Below, piece by piece: positions 32,955 through 43,905 of a stretch of DNA of 64,000 nt. Position numbers and translations under genes: made by a program. Origin of the DNA: Sternotherus odoratus (taxonomy: Eukaryota; Chordata; Testudines; Kinosternidae); assembly GCA_032164245.1 (NCBI GenBank), contig JAVMKO010000010.1, positions 46,212,848 to 46,276,847 on the forward strand. The letters run 5' to 3'. The notes under the pieces were generated by a model. It did not search any database, was not told where the DNA came from, and saw only the letters and a program-made list of their open reading frames with translations. Position 1 is the first letter of the stretch. Every line of letters begins with the position of its first letter.

Positions 32955-34737
32955 ATGATGCCACATGCCGTGCCTCCTCGCAATAAGTGATCTCCACCGT
33001 GGTTCGATCATGAGTTGCTGGACCTCATCAGTTGTTTGGGGGAAGAGGCTGTCCAGTCTCAGCTGTGGTCTAGCCGCAGGAATTACGATACCTATGCCCT
33101 GATATCACGGGCCATGAGGGACAGAGGCCATGACCGGGACACTCTGCGGTGCCGGGCAAAAGTAAAGGAGCTTAGGATTGCCTATCGCAAAGCCCACGAC
33201 GCAAACAGCCGCTCTGGGGCAGCCCCTGTGTTTTGCAAGTTCTACAACGAGCTGGATGCGATACTTGGTGGTGATCCAACGTGCACTCCATCGACCACCC
33301 AGGACACTTCTTCCCAGCCCACCACTGAAGGGGGGGGGGGAAGGAGGACGTAGAGGAGCATGACTAGAGGAGCAGGAGGCGGAGGAGGAGGTGCCCGCGG
33401 CCGCGGCAGCGACCCAGGGCACGGAGCAGTCACTGGAGACATGCAGCCAGGAACTCTTCTCAAGCCCAGAGTGCAGCCAGAGCCAGCCACAGCGTCCGGC
33501 GGTTGCGGGGGGCAGGGCAGCAGCACCGGTTTGTGCAGGTACAGCTACTTTTCTATTGGGAAGGCAGGCAGCTTTGGCGAGGGTGGAAAGGGATGCTTGC
33601 ATGCTTGGCTACATGTGGAATAGTGCATTTATGTACTCTATCACCTTGCGGTAATCCTCATCAGTGATTTCTACAAAGGTCTCAATAAGAGCTCTTGCAA
33701 TGTGCCTGTGCAGGTTTCTCGGGAGACCCAGTGTGTTCGCTGTCCCGGCCACAGTCACCAGTCCACACCGCTGTTCTAAGAGGGGTGGGGGGGAGCATCG
33801 CTGCACAGATGCAAGCCGCGTATGGCCCTGGGCAGAAGCCGCATCTCATTAAAATCCCCGCCCTGTATTGCTCTGCAGCAGCAAGATATCTTCCAGCACG
33901 AAAACCTACACAGAATGTTGGGAGATTGCTCACCAGAGTGCAGTTCCCACAAATGCCCTCCGTTCCCCCCAAGACTTACTTGTCCCCGCAACTCACCATG
34001 CCCGGGGCTCCATGGGTACCTCTGTGCTCTGTGTGTGTTACAGCTTTGTCAGACCGGGAAACTGCACAGAGATTCATGGAATGCGTGGGACTTCCTAATA
34101 CTGTCTGTTGCAAACAATGGGATCTTGTGTTTTAACTGTGAACTTGTAAATTTCACTAGGTTTGTCCTTGACATCAATGTCACCAGTCTTATCTGTGGCT
34201 CAGAAACTGAGGAGAATTTGAAACAGACCGAGGAAGAGCAAAGAGGAGCTTCTGAAGCAAGTTATGGAACAGGCATCAATGGACAACCGCGTTGAGAGCA
34301 GCCGGAGGGAGGAGGCGAGGAAGCGGAGGGAAGAACGGAGGGAGAAGCAGATGCAGATGAGGGAGATGGCTCGCGAAAAGCACGCTGACAAGCTGCTTAG
34401 AATATTAGAGCTGCAAGTAGAGACTCTGCAATGGATCGCTGCCGTTCAGGAGCAGCAGCCCCGTGCTTGCCACCCCCCTTGTCACTTGCCCCCTAACCCT
34501 TCCTCTTCTGGCCTTCTGTCCCCTTCAGGCCACTATCAACAGCTGCCTGGTTATTATCACCCACAGCTGCCTCCAACCCCCCTCTCTTCGCCGACCAACC
34601 CACAGACCCAGCACCCTTATCCACTGCACTCATCCCCTACTAACAATCATCATCGCCCTCCGCAAATGGGGTTGGGGGAATATAGCAATTCGGCGGTCAT
34701 TGGAGGTTATGAGTCCAGGACATACGCCAATCTCTGA
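32955..34737 (+). pseudogene. Harbinger B Myb/SANT-like accessory gene, broken
   Basis: From ATG at 32955 the frame reads MMPHAVPPRNK, then a TGA (32988-32990), then SPPWFDHELLDLISCLGEE, RDRGHDRDTLRCRAKVKELR and FCKFYNELDAILGGDP, a trihelix Myb-like domain. The frame breaks again at the G-run near 33330 and once more before 33390. It continues in the frame TQGTEQSLETCSQELF to a likely donor GTACAG near 33540. Exon 2 follows the acceptor region near 34200 and encodes a charged helix (RREEARKRREERREKQMQMR, LQVETLQWIAAVQEQQ) ending at 34737. AATAAA follows at about 34830. Not functional as read. Confidence 0.85.
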
Positions 34738-34969
34738 CTGACCCCTTCCCACCCCAATTGCACACCCCTCCTCCCTCACACATTTTAGTGTTTTTCAACT
34801 TTTATTTCAAATTCTGAGAAAGCTGTTTAATAAATGAATTCTTTTTAATAAATGGGTTTCTGTATTCGGTGCACATATGTATCTAATAGGTACAGAAAAG
34901 CAAATGCCTTATCCTGTTAACAGACTGCACCCTTCCTCCCTCCCTCCCTCCCTTCCTCTGCAATTCCCA

Positions 34970-36202
34970 TTAGAACTCGCTTTCAGCCTCAAAATGCTCC
35001 CTCAAGGCTTCCCTGATCCTTGTACCCTCGCACTGGGTCCCTCTAAGAGCCCTGATCTGTGGCTGTGCATACGTGGCCTCCAGATGTTGAACCTCCAAGG
35101 TCCATGCCATAGTGAAGCCTTCGCCCTTCCGCTCACAGAGATTATGTAGGGCACAGCACGCGGAAATAGCCACGGGGATACTTCCCTCTGACAAGTCTAG
35201 CTTGCCATAAAGACATCTCCAGCGGGCCTTCAGCCACCCAAAAGCACACTCCACAGTCATTCGACAGTGGCTCAGCCTGTAGTTGAACCTTTCCTGGCTG
35301 CTGTCCAGGCTCCCCGTGTAGGGTTTCATGAGCCAGGGTATTAGAGGGTAAGCGGGGTCGCCAAGAATCACAATGGGCATTTCCACTTCCCTCACAGGGA
35401 TCCTCTGGTCTGGGAAAAAAGTGCCTTCCTCCAGCATCCTGAACAGGCTGGTGTTGCGGAAGATGCATGCGTCATGCACCTTTCCCGACCAGCCTGCATT
35501 AATGTTAGTAAAACGCCCACGGCGATCCACAAGCACCTGAAGAACTATGGAGAAGTACCCCTTTTGGTTAATGTTCTCTTCTGCTAGGTGGTCGGGTGCC
35601 AGAATAGGTATATGGGTCCCATCGATCGCCCCTCCATAATTAGGGAACCCCATCTGCTCAAAGCCAGCCATGATGTCACACATGTCACCAAGAGTCACGA
35701 TTTTTCGTAGCAGGAGGCAATTAATGGCCTTGCACACTTCCATCAACACGACTCCAATGGTCGACTTCCCCACCCCAAAGTGGTTGTCTGGGGTGGCCAG
35801 CTTCCAGAGTGCTATAGCCACCCGCTTCTCCACCGGGATGGCACCTCTCAGTCTGGTGTCCTGGCGCTGCAGGACGGGGGCGAATTCAGCACACAGCCCC
35901 ATGGAAGTGGCTTTTCTCATGCGAAAGTTTTGCAGCCACTGCTCATTGTCCCACACTTGCAAGACGATGCGATCCCACCAGTCAGTGCTCGTTTCCCATG
36001 CCCAGAAGCGGCGTTCCACGGTCGTGAGCACGTCTGTTAAAGCGATGAGCAGTTTAGTGTCCAATACGTTCCTCTGATCGATCTCGTCTTCTTCACCAGA
36101 CTCACCACTACTGTCACGGTCCATTTCAAGAATGAACTCCGCCGCGCAGAGAGTTGTGCTGGCGACACTCGCCAGCATGCTCCTCAGCAGTTCGCAATCC
36201 AT
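34970..36202 (-). CDS. Harbinger B transposase, open 410-codon frame
   Basis: The ATG at 36200-36202 gives MDCELLRSMLASVASTTL; the stop is at 34970-34972. In order: an acidic stretch (SGESGEEDE), WWDRIVLQVWDNEQWLQNFR, an HTH region, GGAIDGTHIPILAPD (D), GWSGKVHDACIFRNTSLF, FFPDQRI, MPIVILGDPAYPLIPWLMKP (D), YRLSHCRMTVECAFGWLKAR (E) and SACCALHNLCERKGEG. The DDE residues and spacing fit active HARBI1-like nucleases of 350-430 residues. Compared with element A, six residues (SYRSVA) are absent just before NHFGVGKST in the HTH, which may impair DNA binding. The frame has no stop or frameshift otherwise. Confidence 0.92.
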   Translation of the reverse strand: MDCELLRSMLASVASTTLCAAEFILEMDRDSSGESGEEDEIDQRNVLDTKLLIALTDVLTTVERRFWAWETSTDWWDRIVLQVWDNEQWLQNFRMRKATSMGLCAEFAPVLQRQDTRLRGAIPVEKRVAIALWKLATPDNHFGVGKSTIGVVLMEVCKAINCLLLRKIVTLGDMCDIMAGFEQMGFPNYGGAIDGTHIPILAPDHLAEENINQKGYFSIVLQVLVDRRGRFTNINAGWSGKVHDACIFRNTSLFRMLEEGTFFPDQRIPVREVEMPIVILGDPAYPLIPWLMKPYTGSLDSSQERFNYRLSHCRMTVECAFGWLKARWRCLYGKLDLSEGSIPVAISACCALHNLCERKGEGFTMAWTLEVQHLEATYAQPQIRALRGTQCEGTRIREALREHFEAESEF

Positions 36203-36579
36203 TATAGCACAGGAAAACGGACGATGGAGCGCACGTGCCTTGCTGAAACCATTGAAAGATGGCGCCCGAGGTGGACGGAAACACAGGGATTGCTGGGATA
36301 TGACACAAAGCATCACAGGGAGTTGGAACAGGATGCAGAATGGCTGCAAGTGTCACCCCCCTTCCCACAAGGCATTGCGCCAGATTGGGAAGAGGTGCTC
36401 TGTGGGATACCTGCCCTATTGCGCTACTCCCAATGCCACCAGAAGCGCCGCAAATGTGGCCATGCTTTAGCGCTGGCGGGTCTGTGTGTGCACACGCTAT
36501 AGCGCAATACCTATTGCTGTATATGGGACACGCTATAACCAAACGTGCTATAATCCTGTAGTGTAACCAAAGCCTTGTG

Positions 36580-39500
36580 GACAGGGTGGGCTTGAAGGTA
36601 TTTAGTATTCCAGCTGGTAGTCATATCAGTAGCCAAGAACACCCCTTTTGGGGACAGTTATTGGTTTTATAGATAACAATGCCATCAGTAGCAATTATGC
36701 TTAAAAACCCTTTCAACTTTAAACATTATGACATTAATTTTGTGGCCTTTTATGTGGATGGCAAGCAGGTGCTGGCTAAACCTCTACAACCTGATTTTCA
36801 GAATGGGAACTGTGAGGGAGTACATGCAGCTCATGCAGGCAACTGGGAAATATGTAAAAGACTGAGTGCTCTTGATCCATTGCAGTAACTTTGCCCATGC
36901 TGCTGCATACCTTCAGCATGACCTTCAGATTAAAACTGGAAACCTAAGAGCATAGGTTTGTTTTTCTATGGTGTTGCCCTCTATAGTCAATATGATTGTG
37001 TATGGGTGTTTTGATAACATACCTGAGGTTAATCACAGAAGGAATGTTCCGTTTGATTTAATGTGATTATAAACAACCTGAAGTTACCACATTTTTTATC
37101 AAAAGATGCTTTTTTAGATTTTTTTCCCCTACTGACCTTCTTCCAAAGGGTTCTGTGTCCAGAAGAGCCCTGGGACTTGTAAACACAACTCCCCACAATT
37201 TACCCATGGAACACTGGCTAGCCCTCTACTTACCAATCATGGGCCAGGAGAGTTCTTTGGCTCCTGTGGATTTTCCCCAAACAGTAGGTTTTTTCCTAAA
37301 TCTTTCTTGCCTTTGTTTAAACCAGAGACAGCTACAAGACACCCTTGCTGTTACCTGTGGATATCATTGTATAGTTTGTTTAAAGAAACGTAGTAAGGGT
37401 TTATCTTTTAATCAGATTTTAAAATTGTATACAAATGATTTACCAGAAAATGATTACCAGAAAATGACCACATGATTTACCAGAAAGTGACCCTATGCTC
37501 TTGTAAATGGGAAAAAGTCATATATGTCCAGATAGCGTGACCAGCTCTTGGTCGAAACACCAAGGGTGATCAGATGTCCCTATTTTATAGGGATAGTTGC
37601 GATTTTTGGGTCTTTTTCTTATATAGTCTCCTATTATCTATCCCCCACACCCTCTCCTGATTTTTCACAGTTGCTGTCTGGTCACCTTATGTCCAGACAT
37701 GCCCCAAACATGTTTTAGCATATCGAGACTTGTCTGTCTTATTGCAAGTATAAAGATGTGCATCAATAAAGCAACCCCATACATTTGATCCTGGGAAGTG
37801 TACAGATAGTGTCTACAAAGCTAATGTGTAATGAAGGCTCTGGATGCGTGGGGTTGTTTAGAATCAGGGTTGTTATCCCATTTGTGGTGTACTTGCTGCT
37901 TACCCGCAACCTTATTTCCCTGGAAAACCATAGATGATTCAGGGATTCTTGTAGAGCCAACTTTGCCCTTTTGAAAAGCTGTTTCCTGTGATCTTTCTTG
38001 TTGCTGTTGTGCATCTTGTTGGCTAACATTTGATGAGTCTGCCAAAATAAAATGTTTTGCATTCCACTTTAAAACAAAAGCCTATATTAAAGTGTCAGAG
38101 ATAGGGACATAGTATTCATGTAAATGCACAGTCCACCATCTTTTTACTAATTTTCATTGTAATTTTAGTTTTAAGACAAAACCAACGTTAAAAAAATGGG
38201 AAGGGGAGGGAGGAGAAAGGAAGGGGGAGGAGGGGAGGGAAGAAACTTTATCTCTACAGAAGCAGCACACTAAATTCACAGCTTTTAAATTATACAAAGC
38301 TACCTATTTTTAGTAATGGCAACCATGTTTAACTGCATTTAAGTCATGTATATATATTTTAATTAAAAACAAACTTTAAAATAGTTATTTCAAAAATCAA
38401 TCAATTCAAGCTCTCATAGGGCAGAAGCCCTTTATATATGCAAAACCCAGATTATTTTAATACTGTTTATTATGTTGTTGTGCAAATCAAGTGGGTTGCG
38501 GCCCCATTTTAATGGGGTCGCCAGGGCTGGCTCAGACTTGCTAGGGCCTGGGGCCAAAGCTCAAATCCAAGGGATTCAGCCCTTGGCGGTAGGACTCTAG
38601 TTGCCTGCCTGGTACCTTTCATAAGGCTGAAGCCCCAGGGGAGGTGGGGCTTTCGCTTTGTTCCCACTCACCTCTGGGGTGGCAGGGCTTGGGTGGGCTC
38701 AGGCTTTAGTCCCCGCTCCTGGAGTCCTGTGGTAATTTTTGTGATCATAAGGAGGTTGCAACGTAATGAAGTTTGAGAACCCCGATTATTCTCTACTGAC
38801 CGTTTCCCCTGTGTTTTAAATAGTATTTTATTGTAAGCTCCCTATATTAAGGCTTTTGATATTATCTCCTTTTATTCTTTACCAGTAGAACACTTTTTGT
38901 GTAGTACTTTAAATGCAAGCTAAAACTGTTTTTAAAAGGATAGGTGTAGTGTATCTTAAACATTTTTATTTCCCTAAACCACTACAAAAATCTCTAAAAT
39001 AGGTCTTTTTATTATGTTTGATCTCAATCAAAAATTACCAATGCTATATTTTCATGTTACACTTTTCATAGTTTATTTGATATAATTAAAACCCGTATGT
39101 TAGCAAAAGAACACGACTGTTTTTAACTAAGGGGAAAAAAGGGTGAGGTGGGGGGCATACTTGGGGTTCTTTCATCAGATAACCATGTGGGGATGTATGG
39201 GGGAAGATAGGTTTCCTTTGATAAGGGTGAGTGGGGTCAGTCTTCATCTTAGGCCAGGTGTGCACTATAAATGTACATCAGTATAACTATGTTGCTCAGA
39301 GGTGTGAAAAATCCATAGCCTGGAGCAATGCAGTTGTACCAACCTAATGCCTGGCTTCTTCTGTCCGTCAGCCACATGGGTGACAAAGTCACAGGCAGCA
39401 ATAAAAGTTGCTGTTCTCCAGGGTGCCTTCTCTATACTGTGGAGCACTTTGGGTTGGCTATATGTTGGATTTATCATGGAGTACTGGGGAGACCTGGGGC

Positions 39501-39875
39501 ACTTTCACACACTCTTTCTGGGGCCTAATGAAGGCAGACCTCATGGTGTCTCAGTCCTTGCACAGAAAGATATGGAGTTCTTTATGCCTGCACAGTACAA
39601 GCTGAATACAGTAGGAGTGCTTTCTCTTAGCTGCCTTGTTTTTAATTTCAAATATATTTTATTATTTAAAGTGTTTAAAATATTTCTAACATAATTTCCC
39701 TAAACATTTTCTAATTCTTTTAAAATTAAAACCTCCATTGTATAGTGGAAGTATTGGGTTGCTCTTTCTTTTCTCTTTCAAGAGACATTCTATCCACTGT
39801 TGGCTGATTGTCTATGAGCAGGGAATGTACCTATAAGTGAAGCTACAGTGAGTTGTTCTGTATTTTTGCTTCCAG
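36580..39875 (+). other. KATNIP intron with a small MITE and hAT remnant
   Basis: 37559-37688 looks like an inverted-repeat MITE: AAGGGTGATCAGATGTCC at the left and GTCTGGTCACCTT at the right. 38470-38790 resembles a hAT remnant ending GTTTGAGAACCCCG. A purine-rich run lies at about 38195-38245. No exon was supported. Confidence 0.5.
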
Positions 39876-39998
39876 AATCTCAAGTCTCCCAAAAGCAGTC
39901 CTGTCACTGACTTTAAATTCACCACACGGAACCCAGAACTGCAAGTACACAGCGATGTGGAAAAGGAAAGAATACTTTTAAGCATTGATGATGTAAAG
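39876..39998 (+). CDS. KATNIP: KATNIP exon e
   Basis: Acceptor TTTTTGCTTCCAG ends at 39875 and donor GTGTGG begins at 39999. Encodes NLKSPKSSPVTDFKFTTRNP then ELQVHSDVEKERILLSIDDVK, 41 codons, phase 0 in and out. I recall this part less well in other species. It is accepted on splice sites, phase and open frame. Confidence 0.8.
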
Positions 39999-40324
39999 GT
40001 GTGGTACAGCCTTTTATGTTTTGCCAAACTTTATAGATAATCTGATAATAGAACAATTATTATCAAAAGCTTTGCAGAGTGACTGGAACCAAAACCATTT
40101 CCTTTTTAGGAAGATGAGGGTCCCAGGCTGCCTTCATAGCTTTAGGCATCCTCTGTCCCTATGCATACACATACATTTACACACACGTGCCTCTCAACCA
40201 AATTCTCTAGTCTGAAATCTCTGCCTCTCCCCACTTCTATGTCTCTGATCCCTCTGGCCCTTTGACTTCTCTGTCATAGTTCCCTACTCTGTTCCCCCAA
40301 TGCACCATGCAGCAGCCCACTCAG

Positions 40325-40833
40325 CAGGGCCGGCGACAGGGGGGTACTACGGGTACAGCTGTACCGGGCCCCCCGACTTTAGGGGGGCCCCGGTACACAG
40401 CTGTACCTGTTGTGTCCCCCTTTGTCGCCGGACCTGGAGAGCGGGGAAGGGGCGGGGAGGCGGCGCGGCTCTCCCCCGGACGAGCGCGCCTGGCCCCGGC
40501 AGGAGCAGAGAGCCCGGCCGGCGGCAGCAGCGCTGTCCGGGGGAGGGGGGGGGAGAAAGGGCGGCTCACGCAGCTCTCGCTCCCGCTGCCGCCAGCTGTC
40601 AGCTGGCCGGGGGGGGGAGCGCCGGCTGGGCGGGGGGGGGGGCGCTTGCTGGGCTGGGCGGGGGGGGGGCTGGCTGGGCTGGGGGGGCCCCCATCCGCTG
40701 TCGGCTGGGCGGGGGGGCGGCTGGGTGGGCCCCCATCAACTGTCGGCTGGGCTGGGGGGGGCCCCGGCTGGGCTGGGGGGGGGCCCCCAAACTATCGGAG
40801 TATGGGGCCCCCAAATTTCTGTCGCCAGCCCCG
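40325..40833. mobile_element. GC-rich non-autonomous hAT-like element, 509 bp
   Basis: Ends CAGGGCCGGCGACAG and, inverted, CGGGGCTGGCGACAG (13 of 15). Perfect 8-bp duplications CCACTCAG flank it (40317-40324 and 40834-40841). A subterminal hairpin is built from GGGTACAGCTGTACC and GGTACACAGCTGTACC around GGGCCCC. The middle has GGCTGGGCGGGGGGG-type repeats. No gene. Related to 27290-27826. Confidence 0.9.
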
Positions 40834-40891
40834 CCACTCAGTATCCCTGCACTTAGTTCTTGTGCTTGGCATCCTAGTTGCTCTTGGCATC

Positions 40892-41573
40892 TGTAACAGG
40901 GCGGCGACTCACCCCTGCAGTGCCTCCTACTGGTTCGTCCGGGAATTAGCGTCCCAGTGTCCGGAGTGCCCTCTGCAGGCCGATGTCCCGCTCCTGTTCT
41001 GGCCCCGTGTCCCCCCTGGACCCCAGTGCCCCCTTATTGAGGCTGCTGCACCCCTGCAGAACCCCCTCAAGTCTAAGGGTCTCCCCTCCCTGGGGAACCC
41101 TCCACCCCCTATCCCCACCTTGCCTCAGACTAGGCCACTGCCAGTCACCACTTGCCTCTGCTCACTGAGGCAGACTGCAGTATCATTGCCACTCATCACT
41201 GGCAAGGGCGGTTTGGCCTGCTGCTTCTACTTCTAGCCATGGGCTGCCCCCTGCAACCCCAGTACCCCTGGGTCGGGCCTTCTGCTCTCAGGCTAGAGCC
41301 TCCCCAGCTCCCACTGCCTTGCCCCAGCCCTGCCCCAATCCAGGTACCTTGCTTAAGCCCCCGCAGCTAGGCCTGTCTTCCTCTAAGCAGAGGAGACTCT
41401 CTCTCTGTCTGCCGCTCAGCCTTCTTATACTGGCCTGTGAGTGTTTGGGGTGTGGCCACCCAGCTGAGCCTACTTCCCAATCAGGCCTGGGAGTTTGCTG
41501 GCTCCCGGCCACAACCCCTTCCCTGGGTTATTCCAGCCCTTTCAGGCAGGGAGCGGGTGGTCAACTTGCTGCA
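40892..41573. mobile_element. Solo LTR, 682 bp (family shared with 54240-54965)
   Basis: It starts TGTAACAGGGCGGCGACTCA and ends GGTGGTCAACTTGCTGCA. Perfect 5-bp duplications GCATC flank it (40887-40891 and 41574-41578). About 75-80% similar by eye to 54240-54965, including AGGGTCTCCCCTCCCTGGGG. Non-coding. Confidence 0.92.
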
Positions 41574-42557
41574 GCATCCAAGAGGAGCAATTGCAGGGCA
41601 AGTCCAGCTCAGCCCTGGCTATCCTGGGATGATACATGCTCAGTACAAATGGAATCTTGAGAGACGTTAGCTTCCAAATTCTAACAAGACTCTGTTGAAC
41701 TTGTGTGCATTAAGATCTTCAGAGGCTTATAAAATGGCCAAATTAGGGAGAATTTTCATAGGGACAGCAGAAAGCTGACACCAGGGCAACCCCCTGACAA
41801 ATTTAACTCCTTGCTCCAAAAAATGGAAGCATTAGAGCTTCTCATTGAAATAGCTTTAAAAAAAACCCGTAATGTGGCCAAAGTAATGCATTTTTCCTTA
41901 ACCTCTTTTTGGGAAATGGCTGAACTGTTTTTGCTGAAATCTTACAAAAAAATTCAGCCTGAGCTTGACAACCAGCTTGGAAAACTTTGAATGGTCAAAG
42001 TTTGTCAAAATAAAAAACAACTGAAATCTAGGTCTTATAATAGAAAGTATTAATAATACGGAAATGCCAGATTTTAATGCACACAAATATAGTCTCTGTT
42101 TTTTTCACAGGGTCCCAGTCTCATTCAGGTCCAAATCATGTACCACTAAAGTCAATGGGGGTAAAGGGAGCAGAATTGAGCCCTCGTTGCATAGCAGAGG
42201 CAATGTGTGGCTGAGTGGAGGGCATGTGAGGTCACATGCCCATCCAGATTTGCTGCTTGGCTTGTACTGAACATGCTCACACAGACAGAGCATGCTCAGT
42301 AACACTACTGAAGCTGCTTCCCTCACTCTGATAGATGGTGCTGATTGAATGAGGCAGCTGTTCAACACTGCTTTTTAACCTCATTATTCATTATATGGCA
42401 CCAGGATTTATTTACTGCATACCATCCAAACCCTGCACTGAATACGTAATTACTTATTTCCTCACAGATTTTCTGCTATGCTGCTCACATAATACCTGAG
42501 TCTCACAGACATTAAAGAATTAGGAGTAGAAGTGGGAAAGAATTATTAGCCACATTA

Positions 42558-42614
42558 TTAGCCACGTTTCCTCTCAGAAACAATCAGATTGTTTCTGAGA
42601 GGAAATGTGGCTAA
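42558..42614. repeat. 57-nt near-perfect palindrome
   Basis: Two 28-nt arms around a single central base (42586). TTAGCCACGTTTCC pairs with GGAAATGTGGCTAA; one G-T mismatch was seen. With almost no loop it can extrude as a cruciform. Confidence 0.92.
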
Positions 42615-42774
42615 ATTGAAGAAACTTAGATTTCGTTTTGAGCTATGCCAGATGTGATCTTGTAGAACATTTCAGGCATATTAAAACAAGCAAACAAACA
42701 AAAAGCCCTTGTCCATTGGCATATTTTATACAATCCCTGTGCCAGTGCTTACTGAGCTTTTATTCTGGGACATC

Positions 42775-43300
42775 CACTGAGTTGTTTTCTTCAACAGCCA
42801 TGGGTACCAGGATGGATCCCCAACATGCCAACCTCTTCGTGGGCTGTCTCAAGGAAGAATTTCTGGATAAATGCAACATGAAACTAACTATATACCTGAA
42901 ATACATCAATGATATTTTCATCCAATAAATTCCCTGTTCTGTTCATTCTCTCTGAAACTTGGCACTGGTTGCTGTCAGAAGACAGGATATTGGGCTACAA
43001 TGACCATTGGTCTGACCTTGTATGGCCATTTGACCTCGTATGGCCATACACAAGAAAGCAACACATCACCACACTTACATCCACTGATCCAGCAACCACT
43101 CCAGAACACCAACACCAAGAAATATGTTATCTACAGCCAGGCACTTAGATACCACAGAACATGTTCTGAAGAGAAAGTCCAGAATGTACACCTTCACAAA
43201 CTTAAAACCACCATCATTAAACAAGAACGCTTCACTAGAGAAGTAGATAGCCTCCACAAGAATTTATGGCTCTTGATGAGAAGGGGAGGCAAAAAGATTA
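42775..43300 (+). pseudogene. Penelope-like reverse transcriptase remnant
   Basis: A frame reads TAMGTRMDPQHANLFVGCLK then EEFLDKCNMK and YLKYINDIFI, matching PLE RT (MGTxMAPxYANLFM...RYIDDI), with the catalytic first D of YxDD replaced by N (YIND). Frameshifts follow, then KKYVIYSQALRYHRTCSEEK, a PLE thumb-region motif. Inactive. Confidence 0.8.
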
Positions 43301-43439
43301 GGAGAATGGAAAGAAAAGAAGAGCCACCCCTCTGTATTTAAAAAACAAGGAAACACACACAATACTAAAAAAATGCTACAGAATTAAAATAATTTTTGGC
43401 TGACTACCTGCAGCTCAGAGTTTTAATATGACAGTAACA

Positions 43440-43680
43440 GCAAGGAGTCCGGGTGGCACTTTAAAGACTAACAGATTTATTTGGCCATAAACTTTTGTGG
43501 GTAAAAACCCCACTTCTTACATGCATCTGAAGAAATGGGTTTCTTACCCATCAAAGCATCTGAAGAAATCGGTTTTTTTTACCCACAAACGTTTATGCCC
43601 AAATAAATCTGTTAGTCCTTAAGGTGCCACCAGACTCCTCACTGTTTTTGTGGATACAAACTAACACAGCTACCCCTCTG
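43440..43680. mobile_element. PLE-derived inverted fold-back
   Basis: Left arm AGTCCGGGTGGCACTTTAAA... to GTGGGTAAAAACCCC, right arm ACCCACAAACGTTTATGCCC... to AAGGTGCCACCAGACT. The arms are about 65 nt each and inverted, separated by a duplicated ATGCATCTGAAGAAATGGG-like spacer. The outer right part CACAGCTACCCCTCTG is common in this PLE tail. The PLE RT remnant lies immediately upstream. Confidence 0.8.
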
Positions 43681-43744
43681 AATATGATAATGACATTTCT
43701 ATTTTTGAAAAAATCAAAAAGAGTTCATTAGGCTGTACATATCT

Positions 43745-43905
43745 CAGAAAGATACTATTAGAGAGGCAAGATGGGTAAGGTAATATCTTTTATTGAACCA
43801 ACTTCTGTTGCTGAAAGAGATAAGCTTGCAACCTTACAGAGCTCTTCTTCAGGTACTCAGTGTCACAGCTAAATATAAGGGTGGAACAGATAAGGAGTTA
43901 ATATG
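43745..43905 (-). mobile_element. Second PLE-like tail family
   Basis: On minus: ACCTGAAGAAGAGCTCTGTA, CTTATCTCTTTCAGCAACAG, AAGTTGGTTCAATAAAAGAT. The intact family reads CTGAAGA...AGCTCGAAAGCTTGTC, hammerhead-like. This copy has lost the GAAA (reads TTGCAAGC). Identified from memory of the family, not from this copy alone. Confidence 0.45.

Larger units (their letters stand above)
32550..36574. mobile_element. PIF/Harbinger element B, 4.0 kb, open transposase frame
   Basis: The left end GACCTTGGTTACACTGGCAC and the inverted right end GGCTTTGGTTACACTACAGG match at most positions. Flanks TTA (32547-32549) and TTG (36575-36577) look like a slightly decayed 3-bp target duplication. GCGCTATAG-type subterminal repeats occur at both sides. 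It carries a decayed Myb-like gene (plus) and an open transposase gene (minus) arranged convergently as in element A, but belongs to another family with different TIRs. Confidence 0.9.

Noticed and set aside
33360..34295. Plus-strand frames between the Myb exons of Harbinger B
   Set aside because: Shifted readings and intron of the broken Myb-like gene.
40300..41660. Frames of 100-309 codons
   Set aside because: Span a hAT-like element and a solo LTR, both with perfect TSDs.
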